Source: JANPLN01 sp043757265
GTDB lineage: Bacteria > Bdellovibrionota > Bdellovibrionia > Bdellovibrionales > JAGQZY01
Direction: 5' to 3'
DNA: 64,000 nt
Assembly: GCA_043757265.1 (NCBI GenBank)
Contig: JAYUQP010000061.1
Span: 11,533 to 75,532, forward strand
The notes under the pieces: generated by a model
The model's input: the letters and a program-made list of their open reading frames with translations, nothing else
The model's database searches: none
What the model was told of the DNA's origin: nothing
Translations under genes and position numbers: made by a program
In this document: piece by piece, positions 50,658 through 59,925 of the stretch
Layout of the letters: the number at the start of each line of letters is the position of its first letter
Numbering within the stretch: position 1 is the stretch's first letter

Positions 50658-51629
50658 ATGAGATTTATCGAAGAAGCCAAGCGCGTTCTAGACATCGAAG
50701 CGCAATCGATCTTGGAAGTGAAAGCAAAACTCAATCACCAATTTGAAGACGCTGTTCAGATGATCCATAGCTGCAAAGGTAAAGTCATCGTATCTGGAAT
50801 TGGTAAATCGGGTCACATTGCTCGCAAAGTCGCCGGTACTTTTAGCTCCACCGGAACACCTTCGTTTTTTCTGCATCTGGCAGAGAGTTCCCACGGGGAT
50901 CTTGGTGTCATCGGAGCGGAAGACGTTATCATTATTATTAGTTTTGGTGGCAATAGCGAAGAATTAAAAGATCTCATCGCGCACACCCAGCGCAAGGCAT
51001 TTTCGTACATCGCCATCACCGGGAACACAAAAAGTATGCTCGCGCAAAGTGCCAAGTATTTACTAGATGTGGGAATCAGTGTGGAGGCCTGCCCGCTAGG
51101 CCTCGCTCCAACTTCGAGTTCCACTGCCACACTCGCAATGGGAGATGCTCTGGCTATGGCCGTTTTATTAGCCAAAGGATTTCGCAAAGAAGACTTCGCA
51201 GAATTTCATCCCGGCGGAAGCTTGGGCCGACGCCTTTTGACTCGCGTATCTGATGTGATGCATGGGCAAGAAGCCATTCCCTTAGTCAAAATGCAGGATA
51301 CAGTTAAAGACATTCTTCCGGTCATGACCGCCAAAGAGGTTCGCGGCGCCGTGGGTGTGACAAACGAGAACGACGAACTTGTGGGAATCATCACTGATGG
51401 TGATATTCGACGACATCTCAATACCGATCGCGATCATCTTAAAACATTGGCAAAAGAAATCATGTCGTTAAATCCAAAAACTATTTTGGCTAACGAAATG
51501 GCCGAAAAAGCACTTTTTGTGATGGAGCAGTTTTCGATTCAGTTGCTGTTTGTGATGAAATTCGAAAACGATCGAAAGCCCATCGGGATCCTACACCTGC
51601 AAGATTTACTAAAAGCCAAGATTCGGTAA
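50658..51629 (+). CDS. kdsD: Arabinose-5-phosphate isomerase
   Basis: 323 residues. SIS domain (KVIVSGIGKSGHIARKVAGTFSSTGTPSFFLH, ISFGGNSEELKDLI, APTSSSTATLAMGDALA) and two CBS domains (VSDVMHGQEAIPLV..., GVTNENDELVGIITDGDIRRHL, AKEIMSLNPKTIL). It makes arabinose 5-phosphate for Kdo. The start is 2 bp after pyrG. kdsA, which is often next to pyrG, is not here and must be elsewhere. Confidence 0.95.
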   Translation: MRFIEEAKRVLDIEAQSILEVKAKLNHQFEDAVQMIHSCKGKVIVSGIGKSGHIARKVAGTFSSTGTPSFFLHLAESSHGDLGVIGAEDVIIIISFGGNSEELKDLIAHTQRKAFSYIAITGNTKSMLAQSAKYLLDVGISVEACPLGLAPTSSSTATLAMGDALAMAVLLAKGFRKEDFAEFHPGGSLGRRLLTRVSDVMHGQEAIPLVKMQDTVKDILPVMTAKEVRGAVGVTNENDELVGIITDGDIRRHLNTDRDHLKTLAKEIMSLNPKTILANEMAEKALFVMEQFSIQLLFVMKFENDRKPIGILHLQDLLKAKIR

Positions 51630-51649
51630 AGTCCATCGCCGTCTTGAGG

Positions 51650-51690
51650 GCTTAGTCCCGAAAGATCCTTCGCTGCGCTCAGGATGACTG
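51650..51690. repeat. Widespread short palindromic repeat (translates VILSAAKDL)
   Basis: AAAGATCCTTCGCTGCGCTC and AGGATGACTGA, paired ATCCT/AGGAT around TCGCTGCGCTC. On the minus strand it reads SVILSAAKDLS, the mark of a repeat that is found in many unrelated bacterial genomes. Between kdsD and kdsC. Confidence 0.7.
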
Positions 51691-51742
51691 ATGCTTTAGT
51701 TTGGCTTTTGACTTCATTTACACATTCGCTCATCCTTTAAAG

Positions 51743-52261
51743 ATGAAATTAAGTCCACCGCTCATAAAACGTTTCAAGAAGATTAAAATGTTACTCACCG
51801 ATGTTGACGGCGTAATGACCGACGCAACGATATTTATGGGAGGCGACGGGGAGTGGCGACGCTCTTATTCAGTTCGGGATGGAGCCGGAATCCATTTCCT
51901 CATCGATGCTGGTTATAAAACAGGCATCATCACCGGTGCAGCCTCAACAGAAGTCAAAAAACGAGCCGAACATCTTAAATTTCATTATTTATATCAAAAA
52001 CAGACCGACAAAGGTCCAGCCTTTGATGAAATTAAAAAACTCAGTGGCTATACTAACGAGGAGATCTGTTACATAGGCGATGATATTTTTGATATTCCTG
52101 TGCTGAAGCAAGTGGGATTGGCAGTGACCGTTCCTGGTGGAATGGCGCAAGTCAAAAAAGTTTGTCACTATAAAACAAAGGCCAAAGAGGGCGATGGCGC
52201 ACTTCGCGAGCTTTGTGATCTTATTTTAAAGTACGGTTATTACTCTCGCAAAGGAGAATAG
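51743..52261 (+). CDS. kdsC: Kdo-8-phosphate phosphatase
   Basis: 172 residues. HAD family type C0: KMLLTDVDGVMTDATIFMG (DxDG; the first Asp is the nucleophile), GIITGAASTEVKKRAEHL, and ICYIGDDIFDIPVLKQVGLAVTVPG. It removes phosphate from Kdo 8-P. ATG at 51743 is chosen; the frame extends to a TTG at 51701 in the repeat region. The stop TAG is followed by the first barrel of the gliding operon at once, which suggests read-through. Confidence 0.9.
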   Translation: MKLSPPLIKRFKKIKMLLTDVDGVMTDATIFMGGDGEWRRSYSVRDGAGIHFLIDAGYKTGIITGAASTEVKKRAEHLKFHYLYQKQTDKGPAFDEIKKLSGYTNEEICYIGDDIFDIPVLKQVGLAVTVPGGMAQVKKVCHYKTKAKEGDGALRELCDLILKYGYYSRKGE

Positions 52262-52262
52262 T

Positions 52263-53000
52263 GTGAGATTTTTGTTTTTGGTTTGCACGTCAATGATTGT
52301 TACGTCGCTGCTTTCCTCTGCATCCTTTGCAGTCACCATAGATTTACCTCAAGAGGAGCTAGCTAAAGAATCCGTTCTTCCGGTATTTCCCGATGGCACT
52401 GTCGCGGTAAAAGCCCGCCGCGTGGTCACAAAGAAAAAATTCGAAGTTGGACCCATGATGGGCCAGATTTTTAATGAGCCGTTTTTTTCGCCATGGGCCT
52501 ATGGCGTGCATGCCGGCTATCACATTAACGAATTTCACAGTTTTGCGGTGAACGCGTTTATGCGCGATGCAAACACATCAAATGATGCAGATCAGTTAGA
52601 CTCCTCGCTCGCGGCGTCGCAGAAGATTAACTTTCCTGTAATCCCAGTGCCCGAATATTTGGCGACCTTGGATTATCAAATGACTCCGTATTACGGAAAA
52701 ATCAGTGTAACAAAAGACTTCGTAATGAATTTAGCTCTTTATATTTATGGTGGCGCAGGCATGACAGACCTTGGCGGTAAGTCTACTTGGATCGCTAACA
52801 TCGGCGTGGGTCAAAATCTCTTTTTCACTCCTCGAATCGGTCTGCGTTTGGATCTCAAATTCCTAATGTACAATGGACTGGATGTTCTTTCGCGGCAGCA
52901 GGACACTGTCAACGCCACTGCGAAATATGATGCTAATCTTTTTGAAGACCAATTCAACATTAGTCCAAGCGTGATGTTGGGTGTGGTCTTCCTTCTCTAG
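52263..53000 (+). CDS. Outer-membrane beta-barrel protein of gliding cluster, GltB-like
   Basis: 245 residues, GTG start 1 bp after the kdsC stop. Signal MRFLFLVCTSMIVTSLLSSASFA. KFEVGPMMGQIFNEPFFSPWAYGVHAGYHINEFHSFAVNAFMRDANTS and YYGKISVTKDFVMNLALYIYGGAGMT, FFTPRIGLRLDLKFLMYNG fit the outer-membrane domain seen in Myxococcus/Bdellovibrio gliding clusters. The order barrel-barrel-GltC matches the Myxococcus G2 cluster (GltB-GltA-GltC), so this would be GltB; letters are from order only. Confidence 0.72.
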   Translation: MRFLFLVCTSMIVTSLLSSASFAVTIDLPQEELAKESVLPVFPDGTVAVKARRVVTKKKFEVGPMMGQIFNEPFFSPWAYGVHAGYHINEFHSFAVNAFMRDANTSNDADQLDSSLAASQKINFPVIPVPEYLATLDYQMTPYYGKISVTKDFVMNLALYIYGGAGMTDLGGKSTWIANIGVGQNLFFTPRIGLRLDLKFLMYNGLDVLSRQQDTVNATAKYDANLFEDQFNISPSVMLGVVFLL

Positions 53001-53129
53001 GAGGTTTGGTGATCTTGCCGAATACGTTCAAAGGTCTAGTTTCCTTCTTAAGTGTACAAGTTCTCTCAATTATTTTCTATCCTATCTAAAGCAGTGTCAT
53101 GAAAAGTTAGCAAGTTTAGGGATTCATCT

Positions 53130-53990
53130 ATGATTAAACATTACTTTTGTGGAATTCTATCACTGTGCCTTTGGGCCTCACCTGCTTTTGCGGATGATCT
53201 CGATAGCATTGAGAACCTTTACGGCGAAGACGGCAATAAGGACGAAAAAAAGTCCGAAGAGGACGCAAAGGCTGCCGCGTTCAAGGCGGAAGAAGCGCCC
53301 CAGGTCAACGTCACCAAGCTTGAGAACTTAAATCAGCTAAAGCCCTTCGAAGATATAGCTGTGATTCAAAAAAAATATCTGCCAAAGACCGAGCGATTTG
53401 AAGCAAATATCAATGCCTCAAGCAACATAAATGATGCTTACTTTTCGGCGTATGGTGTCGGTGGTGGATTGACCTACAATTTTAACGAAAAAATGGGCGT
53501 GGAATTTATCGCCAAGTGGTTTAACGCAAATAATAGCAGTAACTCAAAAAACCTATTGGACCGCGGTGTAGTTGTGAACGGAATGGTTGTGACCGAACTT
53601 TTTTACGGAGTGGACTTTCGCTGGACTCCTCTCTACGGAAAGTTTTCGTACTTCGATAAAAAAATTATTCCCTTTGATCATTATTTTTCTGTTGGTTTGG
53701 GGCAAACGCAGCTTGCTACAGGATCCAGTGCGAGCGATAGCTCTACCACGGTCCGTATCGAATCATTAAACGATCCAATCACCCTCAAGCTTTCCACGGG
53801 CCAAGTGTTCGCCCTCACCAAGTGGATGGTTTTCCGCTGGGACGTCAGCTGGCACTTTTTGAAGCCTGAAGTGAGAACAACTCTTATAAGATTGCCAACT
53901 GATATTGTGACCACGACTGACGATATCCAAAATAATCTATTTATCAATTTTGGTCTCAGCTTCTACTTTCCGGAGGCAAAATACCGATGA
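53130..53990 (+). CDS. Outer-membrane beta-barrel protein of gliding cluster, GltA-like
   Basis: 286 residues. Signal MIKHYFCGILSLCLWASPAFAD, then an acidic linker (SIENLYGEDGNKDEKKSEED) and the barrel (RFEANINASSNINDAYFSAYGVGGGLTYNFNEKMGVEFIAKWFNANNS, YGVDFRWTPLYGKFSYF, HYFSVGLGQTQ, INFGLSFYFPEAKYR). It resembles the previous barrel. A 130-bp gap before it may have an extra promoter. The stop overlaps the GltC-like gene by 4 bp (ATGA). Confidence 0.75.
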   Translation: MIKHYFCGILSLCLWASPAFADDLDSIENLYGEDGNKDEKKSEEDAKAAAFKAEEAPQVNVTKLENLNQLKPFEDIAVIQKKYLPKTERFEANINASSNINDAYFSAYGVGGGLTYNFNEKMGVEFIAKWFNANNSSNSKNLLDRGVVVNGMVVTELFYGVDFRWTPLYGKFSYFDKKIIPFDHYFSVGLGQTQLATGSSASDSSTTVRIESLNDPITLKLSTGQVFALTKWMVFRWDVSWHFLKPEVRTTLIRLPTDIVTTTDDIQNNLFINFGLSFYFPEAKYR

Positions 53991-55666
53991 TGACGCGCAA
54001 ACTGTTGCCACTACTTATAAGCGTATTTTTCCTCACGACTACAGAAGCCGAAGTTCAGCCTTCCATGCGCTCTGTAGCGGCCGAAAAAACAAAAAAGAAA
54101 TCAGCAAAGTCTAAAACGACTTCTAAAACTTCATCCGACAAATCTGCAAATTCTAAGGCCACCCCGTCAAAGGCATCAGGTGGTAGTAAATCTGCCAAAG
54201 GCGGCGGAGTTGTTGGGCGCATTAAAGAACTTGCAACCACAGGCCAATATCAAGAAGCCTCAAAGTTGCTTTTTTCCTTAAGTCGCAGTCCGAAGAACGC
54301 GAATGAGGCAGCCCAGCTAAAATACATGCTGGGACTGATGTTAATGGAGTTAAAGCTCTATCAAGTGGCCTCTTTTGTATTTTATGATGTTATCGACGAG
54401 GAAATTCGCCGTGGGGGCGAAGGCCGCTATCTTCGCCAGAGTTTAGGAAAACTTTCCTATCTCAGTAACGTCCTTGATTCTGATGTTCTCCTAAAATACG
54501 CGGTCTCGAGAATTCAGATCAATCAGTTCCCTGCGGAAAGCCGAGATCTTTTCTTCTATAGATATGGAGAATTGAAACTCAAAGAGGGGAGCTTCGACGA
54601 GGCTGCAAGATCTTTTGCGAAAGTTGAAGCTGACAGTACTGTTTACCCTCAGGCGCTTTATAAACAAGGCCTTTCGTACGCTGAAAACAATCAGCTTGGT
54701 AAAGCAACGGCTGCCTTTGAAGAATTACTAAGCCGACATGAATCGAAGCCGGTAACCGACACCAATCGCGTGAACGCAAACATGGCACTGGCGCGCCTCA
54801 ACTACCAGAATAAAAAGTGGGATGCGTCTCTCAACTATTACCGCCAAATTCCGCGAGATACTTTGCAATGGCATGATGCACTTTTTGAAATGAGCTGGGC
54901 TATGATGATGTCGGGCCAGTTTAGGTCCGCATCAAGTAATTTTCACACGCTTCATTCTCCATACTACGAGAGCCAATACGCTCCTGAATCTTTACTCCTC
55001 AGAGCGATCGTTTATCTTTATATTTGTCGCTACGACGAAATGGAAAAAGTGCTCGAATTATTTGACCGTATTTACAAGCCGGTTTTAGCAAATACGTCGC
55101 AAATGCTTGATCGCTCAGAAGACAGCCGCATCTATTGGGATGAAGTGAAAAAAGCGATTGACGAGCGTAAGAACAAAAAAGAAAAGAAAAGCTTCAAACG
55201 GCTTAACGAAATCACGATGTCGTCGATTTTGAAGCAAAGCTTGATTCGAAGCAATGTGCACTATTACGAAATGCTGGCTGCCGAGAACCAGTTGATCGGA
55301 AAAATGAGTCCGGCTTGGCAGCAATCGGCGCTAGGCAAGTTTGGAAAACGAATCATCGAACGCCGTCGTGTCAGTACGCAGGACCTTGTGGGTAAACTCA
55401 CGCGCAACCATTTACTAAAAGTGAAGTCAGAGCTTCGCGACTTTTTCGAGCAGAACGATTTCTTAAAACTAGAGATGCTCGGTGGAAAAAAAGAAGTTGT
55501 GGCAAAAGAAATAGCTGGACGTAAAATTCAACACAAACAGATTACCGATGATACCTCACGAAACTTCTTTATCGCCAATGGGTTTGAATACTGGCCGTTC
55601 CAAGGCGAGTATTGGCTCGATGAACTCGGAAACTATCATTATGTGGGAGTACAGGCCTGTGAATAA
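53987..55666 (+). CDS. gltC: TPR protein of the gliding cluster, GltC-like
   Basis: 559 residues. Signal MTRKLLPLLISVFFLTTTEAE; a linker rich in K, S and T (residues 25-75); TPR-like helices from ~80 (ELATTGQYQEASKLLFSLSR, ELKLYQVASFVFYDVIDEE, GSFDEAARSFAKVE, YKQGLSYAENNQLGKATAAFEELL, MALARLNYQNKKWDASLNYYRQIP). Probably periplasmic. Starts at ATGATG overlapping the barrel gene, GGAGG upstream; it overlaps the next gene by 8 bp. Confidence 0.75.
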   Translation: MMTRKLLPLLISVFFLTTTEAEVQPSMRSVAAEKTKKKSAKSKTTSKTSSDKSANSKATPSKASGGSKSAKGGGVVGRIKELATTGQYQEASKLLFSLSRSPKNANEAAQLKYMLGLMLMELKLYQVASFVFYDVIDEEIRRGGEGRYLRQSLGKLSYLSNVLDSDVLLKYAVSRIQINQFPAESRDLFFYRYGELKLKEGSFDEAARSFAKVEADSTVYPQALYKQGLSYAENNQLGKATAAFEELLSRHESKPVTDTNRVNANMALARLNYQNKKWDASLNYYRQIPRDTLQWHDALFEMSWAMMMSGQFRSASSNFHTLHSPYYESQYAPESLLLRAIVYLYICRYDEMEKVLELFDRIYKPVLANTSQMLDRSEDSRIYWDEVKKAIDERKNKKEKKSFKRLNEITMSSILKQSLIRSNVHYYEMLAAENQLIGKMSPAWQQSALGKFGKRIIERRRVSTQDLVGKLTRNHLLKVKSELRDFFEQNDFLKLEMLGGKKEVVAKEIAGRKIQHKQITDDTSRNFFIANGFEYWPFQGEYWLDELGNYHYVGVQACE

Positions 55667-58600
55667 ATTTTTAACAGCCCAAATCGCGTTTATATTTTTA
55701 TTCGCTTTTTCTACTGCGGATGCGCAAATCGAAAAGACACGATCTGAGCGAAAAAAATTAGCCGAAATGACTCTTAAAAAAATGAGTGAACAGCTTCCCC
55801 AGTCAAAAGGATCGACCACCGAGAAGGTCGTTCCTCGCGATATTTCGGTAATCAAACCGCCACGTTCAAGCCGATTTTTCACTGACGATAATGCCTTGAA
55901 AGCTGAGTATAATAAACTCATTGATCAAGAAATCGACCGGCTTTACAGTCTCTCTAAAAAATACAAAACGAGCAAAAGTCGCGGTGAGATCTGGTTGAGA
56001 CTCGCCGAGCGATATGTTGAAAAAGGAAAAATCATCGAATTTAAAGCTCAGGATGATTACGATAAAAAAATTAAATTGTGGGAAGCGAAAAAAACTACAA
56101 ATAAACCAGTCATGCCTAAAAACCCCGGCAAAGGATTTTATCTCCGTGCGATTCAGGCGTATGAGTGGTTCGCTCGTGACTTTCCGAAAGATAAAAAAAT
56201 CCCACAGGCGCTTTACTTTTTAGGTTACAGCAATTTTGAAGTGGAAAATTTAAAGAAGGGTGAGTCTTACTATAAAGAGCTCACGGAAAGATACCCCGGC
56301 AGCGCTTACGTGGACGAGTCGCATTTTGCTTTGGGGGAATTTTATTTCGAAAAAGAACAGTGGAACGACGCTCTTCAACATTACGGTCGTTTGGTTAACA
56401 AAAAGACGGCCCGTTTGCGTGGGTTTTCACTGTATAAAACAGCTTGGTGTCAATATCGCATGGGTAAATACGAGGTTGCGGTTGATACCCTTGAGCGAGT
56501 GATTCGCCAAGAAGATTCTCGCGGTGAAGCTGAAGAAGGCATAAAAGAAGTGAATGCCCTTCGACTTCGCGAAGAGGCCATCAAAGACTATGTGGCCTTT
56601 TATTCGCAAACAGGAAAGTATCAAGAAGCTCAAAGCGACTTTTTCAAGGCCACGGACAGCGAGAAAAAAACTCTCGAGTTGCTAGATGCACTCGCCTACA
56701 GATACAGCTACTCAGGGAACGTTACGGCATCGGCTTATTTGTTTAAAAAACTTATTGCTACCAATCCTGACGCCGAAAAAGCCTCGAAGTATCAGTATCA
56801 AATCGTGCAGGATTATCTCAACGTGAACAACTTGAAGCTTTTCAAGGGTGAGCTTAGCGTTTGGGTTGAACGTTATGGCAAAGAAAGCGATTGGGCTAAA
56901 GCCAATGCAGCAAAGCCTGAAGTCATAAAAGAAACTTACAATCTGCAAGAGACCACTCTTCGGAATCATACCTTACGCCTTCACCAAACAGCTGTTAACG
57001 TAAAAACGGAGTACACACGCCAAACAGCTGCTGAGTCGTACAAAATGTACCTTTATTACTTTAAAGATTCTGCGAAACATTCTGAGATGCGTTTCTTTTT
57101 AGCCGAGCTCTACTTCGACATGCGTGACTATGACAAGGCAGCTCAACAGTATCTTTATATTGCAGAAAATGACAAAAAAAGCCCGTATTTCGAAAAAGCG
57201 GTCATCAACAACGTTTTGTCCATGGAAAAGCTGCTTCCAACAGATGCTAAAATGGAGCAACAAAGAGCTGCTTCAAAAGAAAAAACAACAAAGATTGCTT
57301 ACGATCCAGCAGTCAAGAAATTCGAAAAAGCGTCGATCTTGTACCTACAGAATTTTCCAAAGGGTGATAAAGCAGCAGAGATCAGAAAACGCCTCGGATC
57401 AATTTACTACGCACACAATGATTACGAGCCGGCCCTCGGAATTTTCCGTGGCATCATTAAAGACAGTCCAAATTCGAAAGATGCGCCACTCGCAGCTGAG
57501 TACATTTTAGATATTCATAACAACCGAAAAGATATCGAAGCGTATCAAAAAGAAGCCACCGAGCTTCTTAAGAACCCTACGATCGCAAAATCTGCCACGG
57601 GTAAAGAAATCAAGGACAACTTAAACAAAGTGAGCTTCCTCCGCGCAGACGGGTTGTCAAAAGCTGGAAAGCACGCCGAAGCTGCGAAAGCCTTCGAAGA
57701 GTTTTCAGTGGATCACGCAAGTTCGGCGCAGGCTTTTTCGGCTGTATTTAATGCTGGTGTGAATTACGAGAAATCCAATAACACCAACGAAGCGATGAGA
57801 ATGTATGAGCGCGTTCTTGCAAATCCAACGAAGAACAAGGAATCAGATAACCTTAAACAGGAAGTCCGTATCAGCTTAGCTGAAGTTGCGAAAAAGATGG
57901 GGCAGCTTGAAAAGGCAGCTACGTATTATGATCAGTTTGCCAAAGGTGCAACCGGCGTTAAAGCAAAAAATGCCACGATCAATGCGGCTATTCTATGGGC
58001 AGCACTGGGTCGAACCAGCCAGGCGATGACCAATTACAATACTTTAGACAAGTCGGCCACCGAAAAAGAAAAGATTGAACGCTTTTACGACAAAGCGACC
58101 CTCTACGCTTTACAAAAAGATACTGGAAAAGCCATTTACAATTACGATCAGTTTTTGAAAGGTGGATGGAGAGAGCCGCTCAAAAGCTTAAAAGCGATGT
58201 ACTATATCGGAGATACGTACGCGAAAAAAGGGCAGAACACGCAAGCCAAGTTATGGTTTGAGCGCGTTATCGCCTTCAACAAAGAGCGTGGCGGAAAAGT
58301 CGGTGCGAAACAAGCCTCGTTAGCAAAACTATGGTTGTCGCGTAAATACATTCAAGAAATGCGCGACGTGCGGCTTGGGTCATCCGAAAAGACCATCGTT
58401 GATGGCCTGCAGCGCTTAAAGAATTTGCAAAAGACGCTTCAAACAAATTTAGCGGAGGTCATCAAGTATGATTATGGTTCCGGGATTGTTGGCGCTCTGG
58501 CTGCAGAGGCAGAGTCCCACGAAATCATCAGTCGCTCGTTTGCAACGAGCCCAGTGCCCCGCGAGTACGCCAAAGGTGACCAAGCAAAACAGTTTAAAGA

Positions 58601-58805
58601 TTTAGCTACTCAACAGGCAGCGGAATTTTTACAAAAAGCAAAGGCGGCCTATAAAACGGCGTTTGAAAAAGGACTCAGTCTGGAAGCGTATGGAGAACCA
58701 TTATTGCAATCGGCAAGATCCTACCATCGATTGGCTCCCGAAGAGTCGAAGAACGCTGGGGAAATTACCAACGTTGGAAACCTTTTGGATAAGGTGAACT
58801 TATGA
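55659..58805 (+). CDS. gltD: Large TPR protein of gliding cluster, GltD-like
   Basis: 1048 residues. Start GTG at 55659 is chosen because it gives the signal peptide MNKFLTAQIAFIFLFAFSTADAQ with GGGAG in position; the frame extends to 55548 but inside gltC. Many TPR-like repeats: FYLRAIQAYEWFARDFPKDKKIPQALYFLGY, ESYYKELTERYPGSAYVDESHFALGEFYFEKEQW, SKAGKHAEAAKAFEEFSVDH, and YYDQFAKGATG. Large periplasmic scaffold of the Glt complex. Its stop overlaps the lipoprotein gene (ATGA). Confidence 0.8.
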   Translation: MNKFLTAQIAFIFLFAFSTADAQIEKTRSERKKLAEMTLKKMSEQLPQSKGSTTEKVVPRDISVIKPPRSSRFFTDDNALKAEYNKLIDQEIDRLYSLSKKYKTSKSRGEIWLRLAERYVEKGKIIEFKAQDDYDKKIKLWEAKKTTNKPVMPKNPGKGFYLRAIQAYEWFARDFPKDKKIPQALYFLGYSNFEVENLKKGESYYKELTERYPGSAYVDESHFALGEFYFEKEQWNDALQHYGRLVNKKTARLRGFSLYKTAWCQYRMGKYEVAVDTLERVIRQEDSRGEAEEGIKEVNALRLREEAIKDYVAFYSQTGKYQEAQSDFFKATDSEKKTLELLDALAYRYSYSGNVTASAYLFKKLIATNPDAEKASKYQYQIVQDYLNVNNLKLFKGELSVWVERYGKESDWAKANAAKPEVIKETYNLQETTLRNHTLRLHQTAVNVKTEYTRQTAAESYKMYLYYFKDSAKHSEMRFFLAELYFDMRDYDKAAQQYLYIAENDKKSPYFEKAVINNVLSMEKLLPTDAKMEQQRAASKEKTTKIAYDPAVKKFEKASILYLQNFPKGDKAAEIRKRLGSIYYAHNDYEPALGIFRGIIKDSPNSKDAPLAAEYILDIHNNRKDIEAYQKEATELLKNPTIAKSATGKEIKDNLNKVSFLRADGLSKAGKHAEAAKAFEEFSVDHASSAQAFSAVFNAGVNYEKSNNTNEAMRMYERVLANPTKNKESDNLKQEVRISLAEVAKKMGQLEKAATYYDQFAKGATGVKAKNATINAAILWAALGRTSQAMTNYNTLDKSATEKEKIERFYDKATLYALQKDTGKAIYNYDQFLKGGWREPLKSLKAMYYIGDTYAKKGQNTQAKLWFERVIAFNKERGGKVGAKQASLAKLWLSRKYIQEMRDVRLGSSEKTIVDGLQRLKNLQKTLQTNLAEVIKYDYGSGIVGALAAEAESHEIISRSFATSPVPREYAKGDQAKQFKDLATQQAAEFLQKAKAAYKTAFEKGLSLEAYGEPLLQSARSYHRLAPEESKNAGEITNVGNLLDKVNL

Positions 58806-59641
58806 TTAAAAAAATTCTGTTCTTCACCATGTTGATCTTTATAGGGAGCTGTTCTTCTACACCGGACGATTCCGAATCAGACTCGGGGACAGTGGAGTTG
58901 AACGAATCTGGCAAAAAGAGCGCAACAAAGACGGGCGCTGCTGACTCCGCTGTTCAAATCAAAGCGTCGCCAAAAGCACTTTCGGAACTTTCTAAGGCTC
59001 TTCAGTCGAAAAATCAAAAAGAATTGTTCGCAGTTGCTGGGCAAATCCTGTCGCAAAACCCTAACGATGCACAAGCCCTAAACGCCCTGGCACTTCATCA
59101 TATCCAAAAAGGTGAGTGGGGCGCTGCACGCCTACTTTTGGAGCGCGCGATAGAAAAAAATAAAAACATTGCTGGACTCTATAATAATTTAGGTGTGATC
59201 GATTTACGTGAGGACGGATTAGAATCAGCCTATCTAAATTTTAAAACCGCTTATAACTTAGACGCCAAAAATTCTAATGTTCTTAATAATCTAGGAAGCA
59301 TATACATTAAATACCTAGACTATAGTAAGGCAGGACGATTGGTTGAAGACGCCTACAGTTTTATGCCCGACAGTTTGAGTGTAACAAATAATTTGGCAAT
59401 TCTGAAGCGATCTCAAGGACAGTTCGACGAATCCGCAAAATTGTACAAGAAGGTTCTCGATAAGGACCCTAGGAATGTTCCAACCGTATTAAATTATGCT
59501 ATTCTCCTTATCGAATATATGAAAAAATATGAAGAAGGTGAAAGATTACTGAATAAATTGGAGTTTTTGGAGAGTAACGAACCTTATGTGCGTGCAAAAA
59601 TCGCTGAGTTAAACACTAAATTACAGGCAACAAGAAAATGA
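58802..59641 (+). CDS. gltE: TPR lipoprotein of gliding cluster, GltE-like
   Basis: 279 residues. Lipobox MIKKILFFTMLIFIGSC; after an acidic linker come TPRs: AQALNALALHHIQKGEWGAARLLLERAIEKN, AGLYNNLGVIDLREDGLESAYLNFKTAYNLD, SNVLNNLGSIYIKYLDYSKAGRLVEDA, SLSVTNNLAILKRSQGQFDESAKLYKKVLDKD. Likely an OM-anchored partner of GltD. ATGA overlaps on both sides. Confidence 0.82.
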   Translation: MIKKILFFTMLIFIGSCSSTPDDSESDSGTVELNESGKKSATKTGAADSAVQIKASPKALSELSKALQSKNQKELFAVAGQILSQNPNDAQALNALALHHIQKGEWGAARLLLERAIEKNKNIAGLYNNLGVIDLREDGLESAYLNFKTAYNLDAKNSNVLNNLGSIYIKYLDYSKAGRLVEDAYSFMPDSLSVTNNLAILKRSQGQFDESAKLYKKVLDKDPRNVPTVLNYAILLIEYMKKYEEGERLLNKLEFLESNEPYVRAKIAELNTKLQATRK

Positions 59642-59925
59642 TGAGCAGCAAGTATCTCCAAATTTTAAGTCTTGTATTCATGCTGGCAGTACCAAGTGTT
59701 TCTTGGTCTCAGGCAAATGCGCCAAAATCCAAAAAAACTACCGTTAACTTTGAAGATCAGTTGATCGAAGGACAGGCGCAAAAACCTGATCTTCTATATC
59801 TTTTGCAAAAAAAGAAATTTAATTACAAAAAATTGATTCGTCTTCGCGAAAACTTTTTGCCAGAACTCAGACAATCAGCTGATGAGATGACGCCAGTGAG
59901 ACGAATGAAGGAGAAAAAGCCGTGA
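59638..59925 (+). CDS. gltF: Small secreted gliding protein, GltF/CglF-like
   Basis: 95 residues. Signal MSSKYLQILSLVFMLAVPSVSWSQ; then VNFEDQLIEGQAQKPDLLYLLQKKKFNYKKLIRLRENFLPELRQSADEM, matching the compact CglF/GltF pattern (FEDxxIEGxxxKPxxxYLLxxK, LIxLRxNFxxEL). A periplasmic or OM part of the Glt complex in Myxococcus. ATGATG start and ATGA-type overlaps on both ends. Confidence 0.78.
   Translation: MMSSKYLQILSLVFMLAVPSVSWSQANAPKSKKTTVNFEDQLIEGQAQKPDLLYLLQKKKFNYKKLIRLRENFLPELRQSADEMTPVRRMKEKKP

Noticed and set aside
51539..51733. Minus-strand ORF with SVILSAAKDLS
   Set aside because: This is a translation of a widespread palindromic repeat and runs over the kdsD end; no ribosome site.
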